Made by a program: the position numbers and the translations under genes. Shown here one piece after another: positions 15,952 to 23,115 of a stretch of 23,157 nt of DNA; the stretch's first letter is position 1; each line of letters opens with the position of its first letter. Origin of the DNA: an uncultured Ruminococcus sp. (GTDB lineage Bacteria; Bacillota; Clostridia; Lachnospirales; Lachnospiraceae); assembly GCA_900541505.1 (NCBI GenBank), contig UQKK01000047.1, positions 1 through 23,157 of the forward strand, given 5' to 3'. The notes under the pieces were generated by a model. The model saw only the letters and a list, made by a program, of their open reading frames with translations, was not told the origin of the DNA and did no database searches.

Positions 15952-17445
15952 GTGGGAGAAGTGATTTTGACAATGAAAGATATCGATAAATCTTTCGTTG
16001 GAGTACAGGCACTCAAAAAAGCCCAATTGGAATTGAAAAAAGGCGAAGTACATGCTTTGATGGGCGAAAACGGTGCGGGAAAGTCCACATTGATGAAGAT
16101 TCTGACCGGAATCTACAGTAAAGACAGCGGTACCATTACATATGAAGGCGCTGAGGTGGAATATAAAAATCCGAAAGAGGCGCAGAAGGCGGGCGTAGTC
16201 ATCGTTCACCAGGAACTGAATATGATGAACCACTTAAGCGTAGCGCAGAATATTTTTATCGGCAGGGAGAGTATGAACGGCAAACTCATCAACGATGCGA
16301 AGATGGTGGATGAGGCAAAGCGGCTGTTCGATATGCTGAATATTGATATTAATCCTAAGGAGACGATGGGACGGCTGACAGTCGGAAAACAGCAGATGTG
16401 TGAAATCGCAAAAGCAATTTCCACGGACGCAAAGGTCATTGTGTTTGATGAACCTACAGCGGCGCTGACAGAGACGGAAATCAACGAGCTGTTTAAAATC
16501 ATTGAAGATTTGAGAGAGAAAGGTCTGGGAATTATTTATATTTCCCATCGTATGGATGAGATTAAACGCATCACAGACCGCGTCACGGTCATGCGGGACG
16601 GCGAGTATGTGGGGACTCTGATTTCCAAAGACTGCACAAAGGACGATATCATCAGTATGATGGTGGGACGCGTGGTATATGAGGACCCGAAGGAGATGAG
16701 CAATGTTCCCGCTGATGCGGAAGTTGTCCTCAAGGTGGAACATTTAAAGGCAGGCAAGATGGTCAAAGATGTCAGTTTTGAGCTGCGCAAAGGAGAAATC
16801 CTCGGTTTTTCAGGGCTCATGGGCGCGGGAAGGACAGAGACGGCGCGCGCGATTTTCGGGGCGGATAAAATCGACAGCGGAGACATCTATGTCCACGGGA
16901 AAAAGGTTGTCATCAAAAATCCGCAGGATGCGGTAAAACATGGAATCGGCTACCTCTCCGAGGACAGGAAGCGTTACGGGGTCATCGTGGAGAAGACGCT
17001 GACGGAAAACACGACCATGGCTTCCCTTGAAAACTTTATGTCGGGAATCTTTATCGATAAAAAGAAAGAGGAAAAAGCGGCTGCAAAGTATGTGAAAGCG
17101 CTGAAGACAAAAACACCTTCTGTGCGGCAGTTTGTAAAGAATCTTTCAGGAGGGAACCAACAGAAAGTGGTCATCGCGAAATGGCTGACCAGGGACAGTG
17201 ATATCCTTATTTTCGATGAACCCACGAGAGGGATTGACGTAGGGGCAAAGAGTGAGATTTATTCCCTCATGAACGAACTGGTCAAAGAGGGGAAATCCAT
17301 CATCATGATTTCTTCGGAATTGACAGAAATCCTGCGTATGAGCGACAGGATTGTGGTAATGTGTGAAGGCCGTAAGACAGGGGAGCTTGATATCGCTGAA
17401 GCAACCCAGGAAAATATCATGCATGCGGCGACAATGAGAGAATAG
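15952..17445 (+). CDS. sugar ABC transporter ATP-binding protein (two ATPase domains, RbsA/MglA type)
   Basis: This is the energy-coupling subunit of a ribose/galactose-class importer, about 497 residues with two tandem ATPase domains. The first has Walker A GENGAGKS (38-45), the signature-like LTVGKQQ and Walker B D166-E167 in VFDEPTAAL. The second has the degenerate Walker A GLMGAGRTE usual for this family, signature LSGGNQQ (398 onward) and Walker B D422-E423 in IFDEPTRGID. I chose GTG 15952 because AAGGTGA lies just upstream at a normal distance and the product then opens MGEVILTMKDIDKSF, as family members do. ATG 15937 is in frame, but the purine run next to it is too close to act as an SD. 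The permease gene follows 14 bases later, so the importer genes are one operon. The substrate is probably L-fucose from context. Confidence 0.92.
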   Translation: MGEVILTMKDIDKSFVGVQALKKAQLELKKGEVHALMGENGAGKSTLMKILTGIYSKDSGTITYEGAEVEYKNPKEAQKAGVVIVHQELNMMNHLSVAQNIFIGRESMNGKLINDAKMVDEAKRLFDMLNIDINPKETMGRLTVGKQQMCEIAKAISTDAKVIVFDEPTAALTETEINELFKIIEDLREKGLGIIYISHRMDEIKRITDRVTVMRDGEYVGTLISKDCTKDDIISMMVGRVVYEDPKEMSNVPADAEVVLKVEHLKAGKMVKDVSFELRKGEILGFSGLMGAGRTETARAIFGADKIDSGDIYVHGKKVVIKNPQDAVKHGIGYLSEDRKRYGVIVEKTLTENTTMASLENFMSGIFIDKKKEEKAAAKYVKALKTKTPSVRQFVKNLSGGNQQKVVIAKWLTRDSDILIFDEPTRGIDVGAKSEIYSLMNELVKEGKSIIMISSELTEILRMSDRIVVMCEGRKTGELDIAEATQENIMHAATMRE

Positions 17446-17459
17446 GGAGGATTCATAAA

Positions 17460-18428
17460 ATGAAAAAAACATTAAAGACACAGAAGATGGTCGCGGTGCT
17501 GGCGTTAGTGCTGTTATATGTCTTCTTCAGTATTTTCGGGGCAAACTTTTTCCAGTACAGTACACTGGTAAGTATTTTTGACTCTTCGTATTATATAGGT
17601 TTCATGGCAATCGGCGTGACATTTGTCATCATCACAGGAGGAATTGACCTTTCCATCGGTACGGTTTGTATCTGCTGCTCCCTGATTGGCGGGACACTGT
17701 TTGAGAAAGGACTTCCCATGGCAGCGGTGCTCGTCGTCATTTTACTCATCGGTACACTGGTTGGAGCGGCAAACGGATTTATGGTATCTGTGATGGGACT
17801 TCCGGCATTCATCGCCACACTCGGTACGATGATGATAACCAGAGGATTTGGCTCTATCGTGACAGGAACAGCGACCATTACCTTCCCTCAGGGGGATGTG
17901 CCGGGCGCATGGTTCCACAACATCTTTAAATTCAAGACCGAAAGCCTTCCGGCGGGAATCCCTACAGGGTTCATTCTCTTAATCGTACTGGCAGTGATTA
18001 TGGCAGTTGTATTGAATAAAACAAGACCGGGACGTTATATTCTGGCGCTTGGAAGCAATAAGGAAGCGACAAGGCTGTCCGGTGTCAATGTAGTGAAATG
18101 GGAGACATTGGCGTATACATTCAGCGGATTTTTCGCGGGGCTGGCGGGAATCTCCTACGCGGCAGTATATTCCACACTCATGCCGGGAACCGGAAACGGT
18201 TTTGAGCTGGACGCCATCGCGGGTGTGGTAATCGGAGGAACATCACTTTCCGGCGGAAACGGCTCCATCTCCGGTACACTGATTGGTGTCTTCATCATGG
18301 CGGTATTAAAGACAGGGCTTCCTTTCGTAGGACTCCAGCCTCATTATCAGCTGTTTATCACAGGTTTTGTCCTGATATTCGCGGTATTTATGGATGTATT
18401 GAACAGAAAGAAGGCAGCTTCTGTATAG
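17460..18428 (+). CDS. sugar ABC transporter permease (RbsC/BPD_transp_2 family)
   Basis: The 322-residue integral membrane protein has many hydrophobic helices. It carries the family segments TGGIDLSIG (after TM2-3), a long GxPAFIATLGTM region, the cytoplasmic ATPase-coupling loop ALGSNKEATRLSGVNV, and IAGVVIGGTSLSGGNG near the end. It would work as a homodimer channel with the preceding two-domain ATPase and the following binding lipoprotein. ATG 17460 has GGGAGG upstream at a good distance. Length is typical for the family, and no odd features were seen. Confidence 0.94.
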   Translation: MKKTLKTQKMVAVLALVLLYVFFSIFGANFFQYSTLVSIFDSSYYIGFMAIGVTFVIITGGIDLSIGTVCICCSLIGGTLFEKGLPMAAVLVVILLIGTLVGAANGFMVSVMGLPAFIATLGTMMITRGFGSIVTGTATITFPQGDVPGAWFHNIFKFKTESLPAGIPTGFILLIVLAVIMAVVLNKTRPGRYILALGSNKEATRLSGVNVVKWETLAYTFSGFFAGLAGISYAAVYSTLMPGTGNGFELDAIAGVVIGGTSLSGGNGSISGTLIGVFIMAVLKTGLPFVGLQPHYQLFITGFVLIFAVFMDVLNRKKAASV

Positions 18429-18590
18429 AAAATTCTGACAGACAGCAATACCTGGTATAAGTACAGAAAGATTTTGTCGGTAGTACCTGACAGATGCACG
18501 GAAATATTTCAACAGGCTGTGATACCTGGCACACAGGTATGAAAATAGCAACAAGCAACACAGACAAAAAAGAAAAGGGAGGAATTTTGT
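18429..18590 (+). promoter_or_regulatory. structured spacer between permease and binding-protein genes
   Basis: The word TACCTG occurs three times (18449, 18484, 18523). The first lies in the dyad ATACC-T-GGTAT (18448-18458). The third opens a hairpin, ATACCTG (18522-18528) with CAGGTAT (18534-18540). No T-run follows. Such hairpins before a binding-protein gene often stabilise the message or cause partial termination, setting unequal subunit levels. An SD GGGAGG lies at 18578-18583. Confidence 0.5.
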
Positions 18591-19661
18591 ATGAAACGAA
18601 AAATTCTCAGCGCATTACTGTGCACAGCAATGGTAGCAACACTTGCATTTGGCTGCGGCTCTAAGAGTGAAGGAACCGGAACCGGGTCTTCTTCAGGGTC
18701 CTCAGACGGAGAAATGACAGTGGAAGTTGTAGCGAAAGGATTCCAGCATGATTTCTGGAAAGCTGTTAATTCCGGTGCGGAAAAAGCAGCAGAGGAGAAC
18801 GGAGTGAAGATAAACTTCGTAGGACCTAAAGATGAGTCCGCAGTGGCTGAGCAGGTAGAGCAGTTAAACAATGCTATCAATAAAAAACCAAGCGCTATCG
18901 TTCTTGCAGCCCTCGACCCGGAATCTGTAAAAGGCGCTCTGGATACAGCGGCATCACAGGAAATCCCGGTAGTAGGATTTGACTCCGGTGTTCCGGGAAA
19001 TGACACCATCGTTGCCAATGCAGCAACAGACAACTATGCGGCGGGAGAGCTGGCGGCGGAAAAGATGTATGAAATCATTCAGGATAAAGTGACTGACCCG
19101 TCCGATACCGTGAGAATCGGTGTAGTATCCCAGGATGCGACCTCTCAGTCCATCGGCGAGAGAACTGCCGGATTTGTAGACAAAATGGTAAGTCTGATTG
19201 GAGAGGACAAGGCTTCCGTAGAAGGACACGATAAGTACAACAAGAAAGTGGACGGAGCAAAAGTTATCCTGGAAGTTGGTATCCCGGCTACAGTAGAGGA
19301 TGCGGCGTGTGTTACAGTTGCCAATACCCTGCTGAACAAAGACGATTTGATTGCAATCTACGGTTCCAATGAATTTGCGGCTAAGAATATCGTAACAGCT
19401 AATGAAAGCCTGAACAAACTGGGTGCGGACAAAGTCATCGGCGTAGGATTTGACGCAGGTAAGATTCAGCTCGATGCGGTGAGAAGCGGTATCTTCGCAG
19501 GTTCCATCACACAGAATCCGGTACAGATTGGATATCAGGCAGTAGACCTGGCAGTAAAGGCTGCAAAAGGCGAATCCGTATCTGATGTAGATACAGGCTG
19601 CTTATGGTACACAGCAGACAATATGGAAGATGAAGACATCGCTCCGTGTCTGTACGAATAA
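18591..19661 (+). CDS. sugar ABC transporter substrate-binding lipoprotein
   Basis: The 356-residue protein has a lipoprotein signal peptide ending in the lipobox LAFGC, with C22 the predicted lipidated residue. A Gly/Ser-rich linker (about 24-40) and a type I binding-protein fold (Peripla_BP_4, RbsB-like) follow. Typical segments are KGFQHDFWKAV, KKPSAIVLAALDP, ATDNYAAGELA, GSNEFAAKN and IGVGFDAGKIQLDAV. It captures the sugar outside the membrane for the ATPase and permease encoded just upstream. L-fucose is the likely ligand because fucI, the kinase and fucU flank it, but the sequence alone does not fix this. It is a paralogue of the tethered protein encoded at 14809, which has no lipobox. 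fucU begins 14 bases after its stop. Confidence 0.94.
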   Translation: MKRKILSALLCTAMVATLAFGCGSKSEGTGTGSSSGSSDGEMTVEVVAKGFQHDFWKAVNSGAEKAAEENGVKINFVGPKDESAVAEQVEQLNNAINKKPSAIVLAALDPESVKGALDTAASQEIPVVGFDSGVPGNDTIVANAATDNYAAGELAAEKMYEIIQDKVTDPSDTVRIGVVSQDATSQSIGERTAGFVDKMVSLIGEDKASVEGHDKYNKKVDGAKVILEVGIPATVEDAACVTVANTLLNKDDLIAIYGSNEFAAKNIVTANESLNKLGADKVIGVGFDAGKIQLDAVRSGIFAGSITQNPVQIGYQAVDLAVKAAKGESVSDVDTGCLWYTADNMEDEDIAPCLYE

Positions 19662-19675
19662 TCGGAGAAAATACG

Positions 19676-20110
19676 ATGTTAAAAGGAATACCGAAAATAT
19701 TGTCCCCGGAACTTTTAAAAGTGCTCTGCGAGATGGGACACAGTGACAGGCTGGTCATTTCAGATGGAAATTTTCCGGCAGAATCTATGGGAAAGGACGC
19801 AATCGTCATACGCTGTGACGGGCATGGCGTGCCGGAGCTTCTGGATGCTATCCTTACAGTCTTTCCGCTGGATACCTACGAGGAAAAGCCCGTGAATCTG
19901 ATGGAAGTGATGCCTGGAGATGATGTGGAGACCCCTATCTGGGATGTGTATGAAGATATCATCCGCAAATATGACAAAAGAGGGGAAACCGCAGTGGGGC
20001 ACATCGAACGTTTTGCCTTTTACGAGCAGGCAAAGACGGCATATGCCATTATCGCGACAGGGGAATCTGCACTCTATGCAAATATCATGCTCCAGAAGGG
20101 CGTAGTTTAG
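19676..20110 (+). CDS. fucU: L-fucose mutarotase
   Basis: The 144-residue protein of the RbsD/FucU family catalyses interconversion of alpha and beta L-fucose so that FucI receives the usable anomer. It opens MLKGIPKILSPELLKVLCEMGHSD, the family hallmark with the active-site histidine in MGHSDRLVISDGNFP. It then has RCDGHGVPELLDAIL and ends with a RFAFYEQAKTAYAIIATGE segment, as FucU does. E. coli FucU is 140 residues. ATG 19676 is preferred over the in-frame ATG 19646, which lies within the previous gene and would add non-conserved residues; CGGAGAAA upstream serves as SD. Its presence is strong evidence that the whole locus handles L-fucose. It is the last gene of the operon, and no good terminator follows immediately. 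Confidence 0.95.
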   Translation: MLKGIPKILSPELLKVLCEMGHSDRLVISDGNFPAESMGKDAIVIRCDGHGVPELLDAILTVFPLDTYEEKPVNLMEVMPGDDVETPIWDVYEDIIRKYDKRGETAVGHIERFAFYEQAKTAYAIIATGESALYANIMLQKGVV

Positions 20111-20328
20111 AGGAAGAGCGAGAGTATGTGACTGCTGTATTTTATATATTAAGTAAAAATTAGGATTATACAAGGGCTTGTCATCTTGGCTGCCATAGAC
20201 TTGCAAGTTGATGTAGGGGGCAGTAAAAAAGCGCATACCCATAAGGAAGTAATTCTATTACCGCAGGGCGGCATAGTCAAAAGGCTATGCCGTTCTGCTT
20301 TTTCTCTGCCGTTCAATGGTCGCCATCC
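20111..20328. other. gene-poor spacer between the fucose locus and mobile-element debris
   Basis: I see no convincing gene here. A perfect palindrome ACTTGCAAGT lies at 20199-20208. A terminator-like hairpin sits near the right end and is listed separately. Broken reading frames on the minus strand suggest decayed sequence continuing from the neighbouring transposase fragment. Confidence 0.5.
20269..20305 (+). terminator. terminator-like hairpin downstream of fucU
   Basis: CGGCATAG (20269-20276) pairs perfectly with CTATGCCG (20285-20292), with an 8-base loop. A T-rich stretch containing TTTTT follows after TTCTGC. This is the first good terminator candidate after fucU, about 160 bases past its stop. 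It may belong to the mobile debris rather than to the operon. Confidence 0.6.
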
Positions 20329-20568
20329 TTAGGAAGTACAGGAACTGTCAAAGTCTTTGATGAGTTTTGGATTGATGGCACTGACGAAAAGGTTGGCTTC
20401 GAAAAGTTGATGGGCAAGGACTTCATAATAACGCCCTGTATGCTCCATTACAATCCGAGTTTCACCGTCAACAGAGTTGATGAGTTCTATAAGTGAACTA
20501 ATATCACTGGTTGTGTGTTTGATTTCAAAGGGTGAGGAAACGACTTCGCCGATGGTTATCAGTCTACG
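20329..20568 (-). pseudogene. IS110-family transposase fragment
   Basis: On the minus strand an open stretch of about 80 codons (20568 down to the stop at 20329-20331) encodes GEVVSSPFEIKHTTSDI, then RIVMEHTGRYYEVLAHQLFE and ANLFVSAINPKLIKDF. This is the typical N-terminal DEDD-transposase region of IS110 elements, including the conserved glutamate in VMEHTGRYY. The frame is blocked upstream by TAA (20569-20571), where the DVSKGKS-like start should be. It ends abruptly right after LIKDF, before the segment that carries the two later aspartates. The catalytic set is therefore incomplete and most of the roughly 400-residue protein is missing. It is a dead remnant that marks this area as a past insertion site. 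Confidence 0.8.
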
Positions 20569-20675
20569 TTACGGACGCGAAGTCCAGAAATGGGGTACCC
20601 TTTCCGTAAAATCGTCCGTTTTCTGTCTGTCAACATCGGACTATGTAATGAATTTTACTAATGTTATCTTGCAAC

Positions 20676-20731
20676 TTGACAGTATAAAGATTGAAAGATA
20701 TAATGTAGACAGTGTAAAGATTTATGGAGGG
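20676..20731 (+). promoter_or_regulatory. consensus promoter with direct repeats ahead of the TetR gene
   Basis: TTGACA (20676-20681) and TATAAT (20699-20704) are exact consensus boxes with a 17-base spacer. A 15-base word GACAGTRTAAAGATT occurs at 20678-20692 and 20708-20722, differing at one base, with starts exactly 30 bases apart. One copy overlaps the -35 and the other covers the start of transcription. The SD GGAGGG is at 20726-20731. Repression by the TetR protein itself is the natural guess. Confidence 0.8.
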
Positions 20732-20737
20732 ATTTAT

Positions 20738-21352
20738 ATGTTAGAGCAAAGACAATCTTATCATCATAAGGATTTACGAAAAGCCTTGATTGAAACAGGA
20801 ATTGAACTTGTAAGCACGGAGGGAGTAAACGCCTTTTCACTGAGAAAGGTAGCTGCGGCTTGCGGTGTTAGCCATGCCGCCCCATACAGTCACTTTCAAA
20901 ATAAAGAAGAATTACTAAACGCAATGCAGTTATTTATTACAGATAGGTTTTCTAAATTGTTGGAAAATACCATTGAAAAGAATAGCAATGTTGCAGATGT
21001 GCTAAAAGATATGGGAATAGCTTATGTATCTTTCTTTGCAGAAAACCCTTCTTATTTTCAATTTCTGTATGCTCAATCGAATATTAAAATTGACCTATCC
21101 ATGTCAATACCAGATAGTCAAAATTATAAGCCATTCATTATTTACAAAGATATTGTCAGCAAACTATTGAAGCAGACAAACTATCCAAAAGAAAAGCAAA
21201 ATGACATTATCATAACAATCTGGGCTTTTATACATGGGGTTACTGCGTTAGCTACCATGAATAACGTGTCTTATGATAATGACTGGAAACAGAAAGTGGT
21301 TGATTTTATGAATATATTTCAGCTTTCCTTTATGAATGAAAACAGGAGATAA
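20738..21352 (+). CDS. TetR/AcrR-family transcriptional regulator
   Basis: The 204-residue protein has an N-terminal TetR DNA-binding domain (about 10-57): DLRKALIETGIELV, then FSLRKVAAACGVSHAAPYSHFQNKEELL. Its C-terminal helical ligand-binding domain contains FFAENPSYFQFLYAQ, a pattern seen in TetR_C_13/WHG-type proteins. ATG 20738 is chosen because GGAGGG precedes it and the TetR fold begins about ten residues in; the open frame further upstream runs through the promoter. The base composition is much more AT-rich than the fucose locus. The next gene starts 3 bases after the stop, so the pair is one operon under a strong, probably self-repressed promoter. The ligand is unknown. Confidence 0.93.
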   Translation: MLEQRQSYHHKDLRKALIETGIELVSTEGVNAFSLRKVAAACGVSHAAPYSHFQNKEELLNAMQLFITDRFSKLLENTIEKNSNVADVLKDMGIAYVSFFAENPSYFQFLYAQSNIKIDLSMSIPDSQNYKPFIIYKDIVSKLLKQTNYPKEKQNDIIITIWAFIHGVTALATMNNVSYDNDWKQKVVDFMNIFQLSFMNENRR

Positions 21353-21355
21353 AAG

Positions 21356-22132
21356 ATGATAGGAATTTATTTTAGCGGAACAGGTAACACGAAATACTGT
21401 TTAGAAAAATTCATTGCTTTATATGGTACTGAGGCTGAGATTGCTCCTTTAGAAGATATTCATACAGTAGAAAAAATAGCGCATCATAAAGACGTCATTT
21501 TTGCATACCCCATATATTACAGCAACCTTCCCAAAATAGTAAGGGATTTTATATGCGGAAATTCTGAAATTTGGCAAGGAAAACGCATTTTCATTCTTGC
21601 GACAATGGGGCTTTTTAGCGGCGACGGTGCAGGTGTAGCTGCACGATTGTTTAGGAAGTATGGAGCGCAGATATGGGGAGGTCTACATCTAAAAATGCCG
21701 GACTGTATTTGTGACGTAAAAACACTGAAACGCTCTCCGGCACAGAACAAACAAATTGTTGCAAAAGCAGAGGAACGTATAAAATTATCGGTCAGCAATC
21801 TAAAAAATGGCACTCCATCTAAAAATGGATTGAGCTTTTTATGCCATATTGCAGGACTTTTGGGACAACGATTTTGGTTTTGGAATAAAACGCAAAAATA
21901 CTCCGATAAAGTACATATTGATATAAATGCTTGTATCAAATGCGGTCAATGTGTAGCCATATGTCCCATGAAAAATTTATCTTTATCACAAAATGAAATA
22001 AAAGCAAGCGTACACTGTACTTTATGTTATCGGTGTGTAAATCAATGCAACAGTAAGGCAATTACCATTTTAGGAACGCAGGTAGTTTCCCAGGATTCTG
22101 TTTATGACTTTCAACAGAACAAAAGGAATTGA
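21356..22132 (+). CDS. EFR1-family flavodoxin/ferredoxin fusion protein
   Basis: The 258-residue protein has an N-terminal flavodoxin-like FMN domain, opening IGIYFSGTGNTKYC (phosphate loop SGTGNT) with FAYPIYYSNLPKIVRDF and ILATMGLFSGDGAG. Its C-terminal bacterial ferredoxin domain has two 4Fe-4S motifs: C193, C196, C199, C203 and C221, C224, C227, C231. This is the EFR1 layout found widely in Clostridia. It should carry electrons in the cytoplasm, but the redox partner is unknown. ATG 21356 has AGGAGA upstream and follows the TetR stop by 3 bases. In related genomes TetR genes often sit beside such proteins. Regulation by the TetR protein is inferred from the shared operon. AT-rich like its neighbour. 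Confidence 0.92.
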   Translation: MIGIYFSGTGNTKYCLEKFIALYGTEAEIAPLEDIHTVEKIAHHKDVIFAYPIYYSNLPKIVRDFICGNSEIWQGKRIFILATMGLFSGDGAGVAARLFRKYGAQIWGGLHLKMPDCICDVKTLKRSPAQNKQIVAKAEERIKLSVSNLKNGTPSKNGLSFLCHIAGLLGQRFWFWNKTQKYSDKVHIDINACIKCGQCVAICPMKNLSLSQNEIKASVHCTLCYRCVNQCNSKAITILGTQVVSQDSVYDFQQNKRN

Positions 22133-22192
22133 GGTGGCGTATTGCAAAAAAAATTCAATATTTTAGTCATTACAGAGCCAGACGCACAGACG

Positions 22193-22241
22193 CAGAGCCG
22201 ATAACACGCAGTTGTAACATGCGGTTATCGGTTATTCTCTG
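22193..22241 (+). terminator. hairpin downstream of the TetR-EFR1 operon
   Basis: CAGAG with CCGATAA (22193-22204) pairs with TTATCGG and CTCTG (22225-22231, 22237-22241), and CGCA/TGCG extends the stem inside. The 3' side is only moderately T-rich, so terminator function is likely but not certain. Confidence 0.55.
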
Positions 22242-22488
22242 TTCTGCGATAGATTAACCGCTGTATTTTTACATATAGTCAATATGCGGGAGCGCTCATT
22301 TAGGATATAGCGGTATCAAGAAGGTGTTGCCATGTCCTTTTTCTGTACTATTGATATTCTTCAATCACCAAAAAAAGCCTGTTTCATGCAACGGAATATT
22401 CTGCACATGAGCATGAATACACATATCATTATGCATGCTTAAATAACTTATATTACCAAACGCCTATGCGGTTTTGTGACTGCAGTAA

Positions 22489-22602
22489 TGTTACGCAGTA
22501 GAGGGCGAAAAAGCCTTGATTTAAGCGGCTTACAGAAATGAAAATGCCAAGAGTAATAGATTTATACCTTTTCTCTCAAAAATGAGGTTCTACTGCGTAA
22601 CA
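22489..22602. repeat. 14-bp perfect inverted repeat flanking 86 bases
   Basis: TGTTACGCAGTAGA (22489-22502) is the exact reverse complement of 22589-22602, with partial similarity for a few bases further out. The enclosed 86 bases include AAGCC/GGCTT and encode nothing visible. The layout fits the ends of a tiny non-autonomous element, a recombinase site or an RNA stem. No flanking target duplication is evident. Confidence 0.65.
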
Positions 22603-22611
22603 ATGCGGAGA

Positions 22612-22660
22612 TAGAAAAACAGAGAGCCGACCACTTTTGGAAGTGATTAACTCTCTGTTT
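22612..22660 (-). terminator. intrinsic terminator reading on the minus strand
   Basis: AAACAGAGAG (22617-22626) pairs perfectly with CTCTCTGTTT (22651-22660), and CACTT/AAGTG (22632-22636, 22641-22645) forms an inner stem. Read on the minus strand the stem is followed by a run of five T. The + side lacks a T-tract after GTTT. Confidence 0.65.
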
Positions 22661-22749
22661 GCAATCCTGTTTGTCAGTCGTTAGGTTGGTTTGTTTTCCA
22701 AACTTCCTTATCGGCGTTCATCTAAGGGGCGAGCCTTTTATTTTTTCAA

Positions 22750-22779
22750 TTATCAAAAGAATGATTATCAAAAGAATGA
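22750..22779. repeat. tandem duplication of a 15-base unit
   Basis: TTATCAAAAGAATGA occurs twice head to tail (22750-22764 and 22765-22779) without a mismatch. It looks like a recent local duplication in AT-rich DNA. Confidence 0.9.
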
Positions 22780-22786
22780 TTGTTTT

Positions 22787-22985
22787 ATTCCGGATTTTGT
22801 GTTAGTATTTCTTTACCCTTTTACATGAGGTATTACGCGCTCTTTATTGACCGTGTATGTTCTTGTAAAGAGAGGGTATCTTTTGCGGGAATCACATTTA
22901 TTCCCGTATCCGGAATTTCTATATTATTACACTGATAGAGTCTGCGGGATTTTCTTCCCCGGATTTCCAAATCTTGAAAATTCCG
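22787..22985. other. multi-stem structured region, possible cis-acting RNA
   Basis: ATTCCGGAT (22787-22795) pairs with ATCCGGAAT (22908-22916), closing a region with three inner helices: TACCCT/AGGGTA (22814-22819, 22873-22878), CTCTTTA/TAAAGAG (22840-22846, 22866-22872) and CGGGAAT/ATTCCCG (22886-22892, 22900-22906). The right arm of the outer stem can instead pair with AAATTCCG (22978-22985) through CGGAATTT (22911-22918). No known riboswitch core was recognised, and the transcribed strand is not certain. Confidence 0.4.
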
Positions 22986-23115
22986 AAATGTTTCCCAAAA
23001 ACCAGTCCGATTGATGGTTCCTGCTCACTCCCGGCATTTTTATTTTAACTTATGCAAGGCGTGAATTGTAGTAGCGATTGAAAAGGACACTGCACAAAAG
23101 CCATAGGGAGAAGTG

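Noticed and set aside
19760..20242. 160-codon open frame on the minus strand
   Set aside because: It lies mostly antisense to fucU, which has clear family motifs. The part beyond fucU shows no recognisable domain and no ribosome binding site.
20287..20496. 69-codon + strand frame (MPFCFFSAVQ...)
   Set aside because: It is antisense to the IS110 transposase fragment, whose minus-strand translation is clearly the meaningful one.
22142..22204. 20-codon TTG-started frame after the EFR1 gene
   Set aside because: It has an SD-like GAGGTGG but is very short and ends in the left arm of a hairpin. It is more likely a remnant than a leader peptide.
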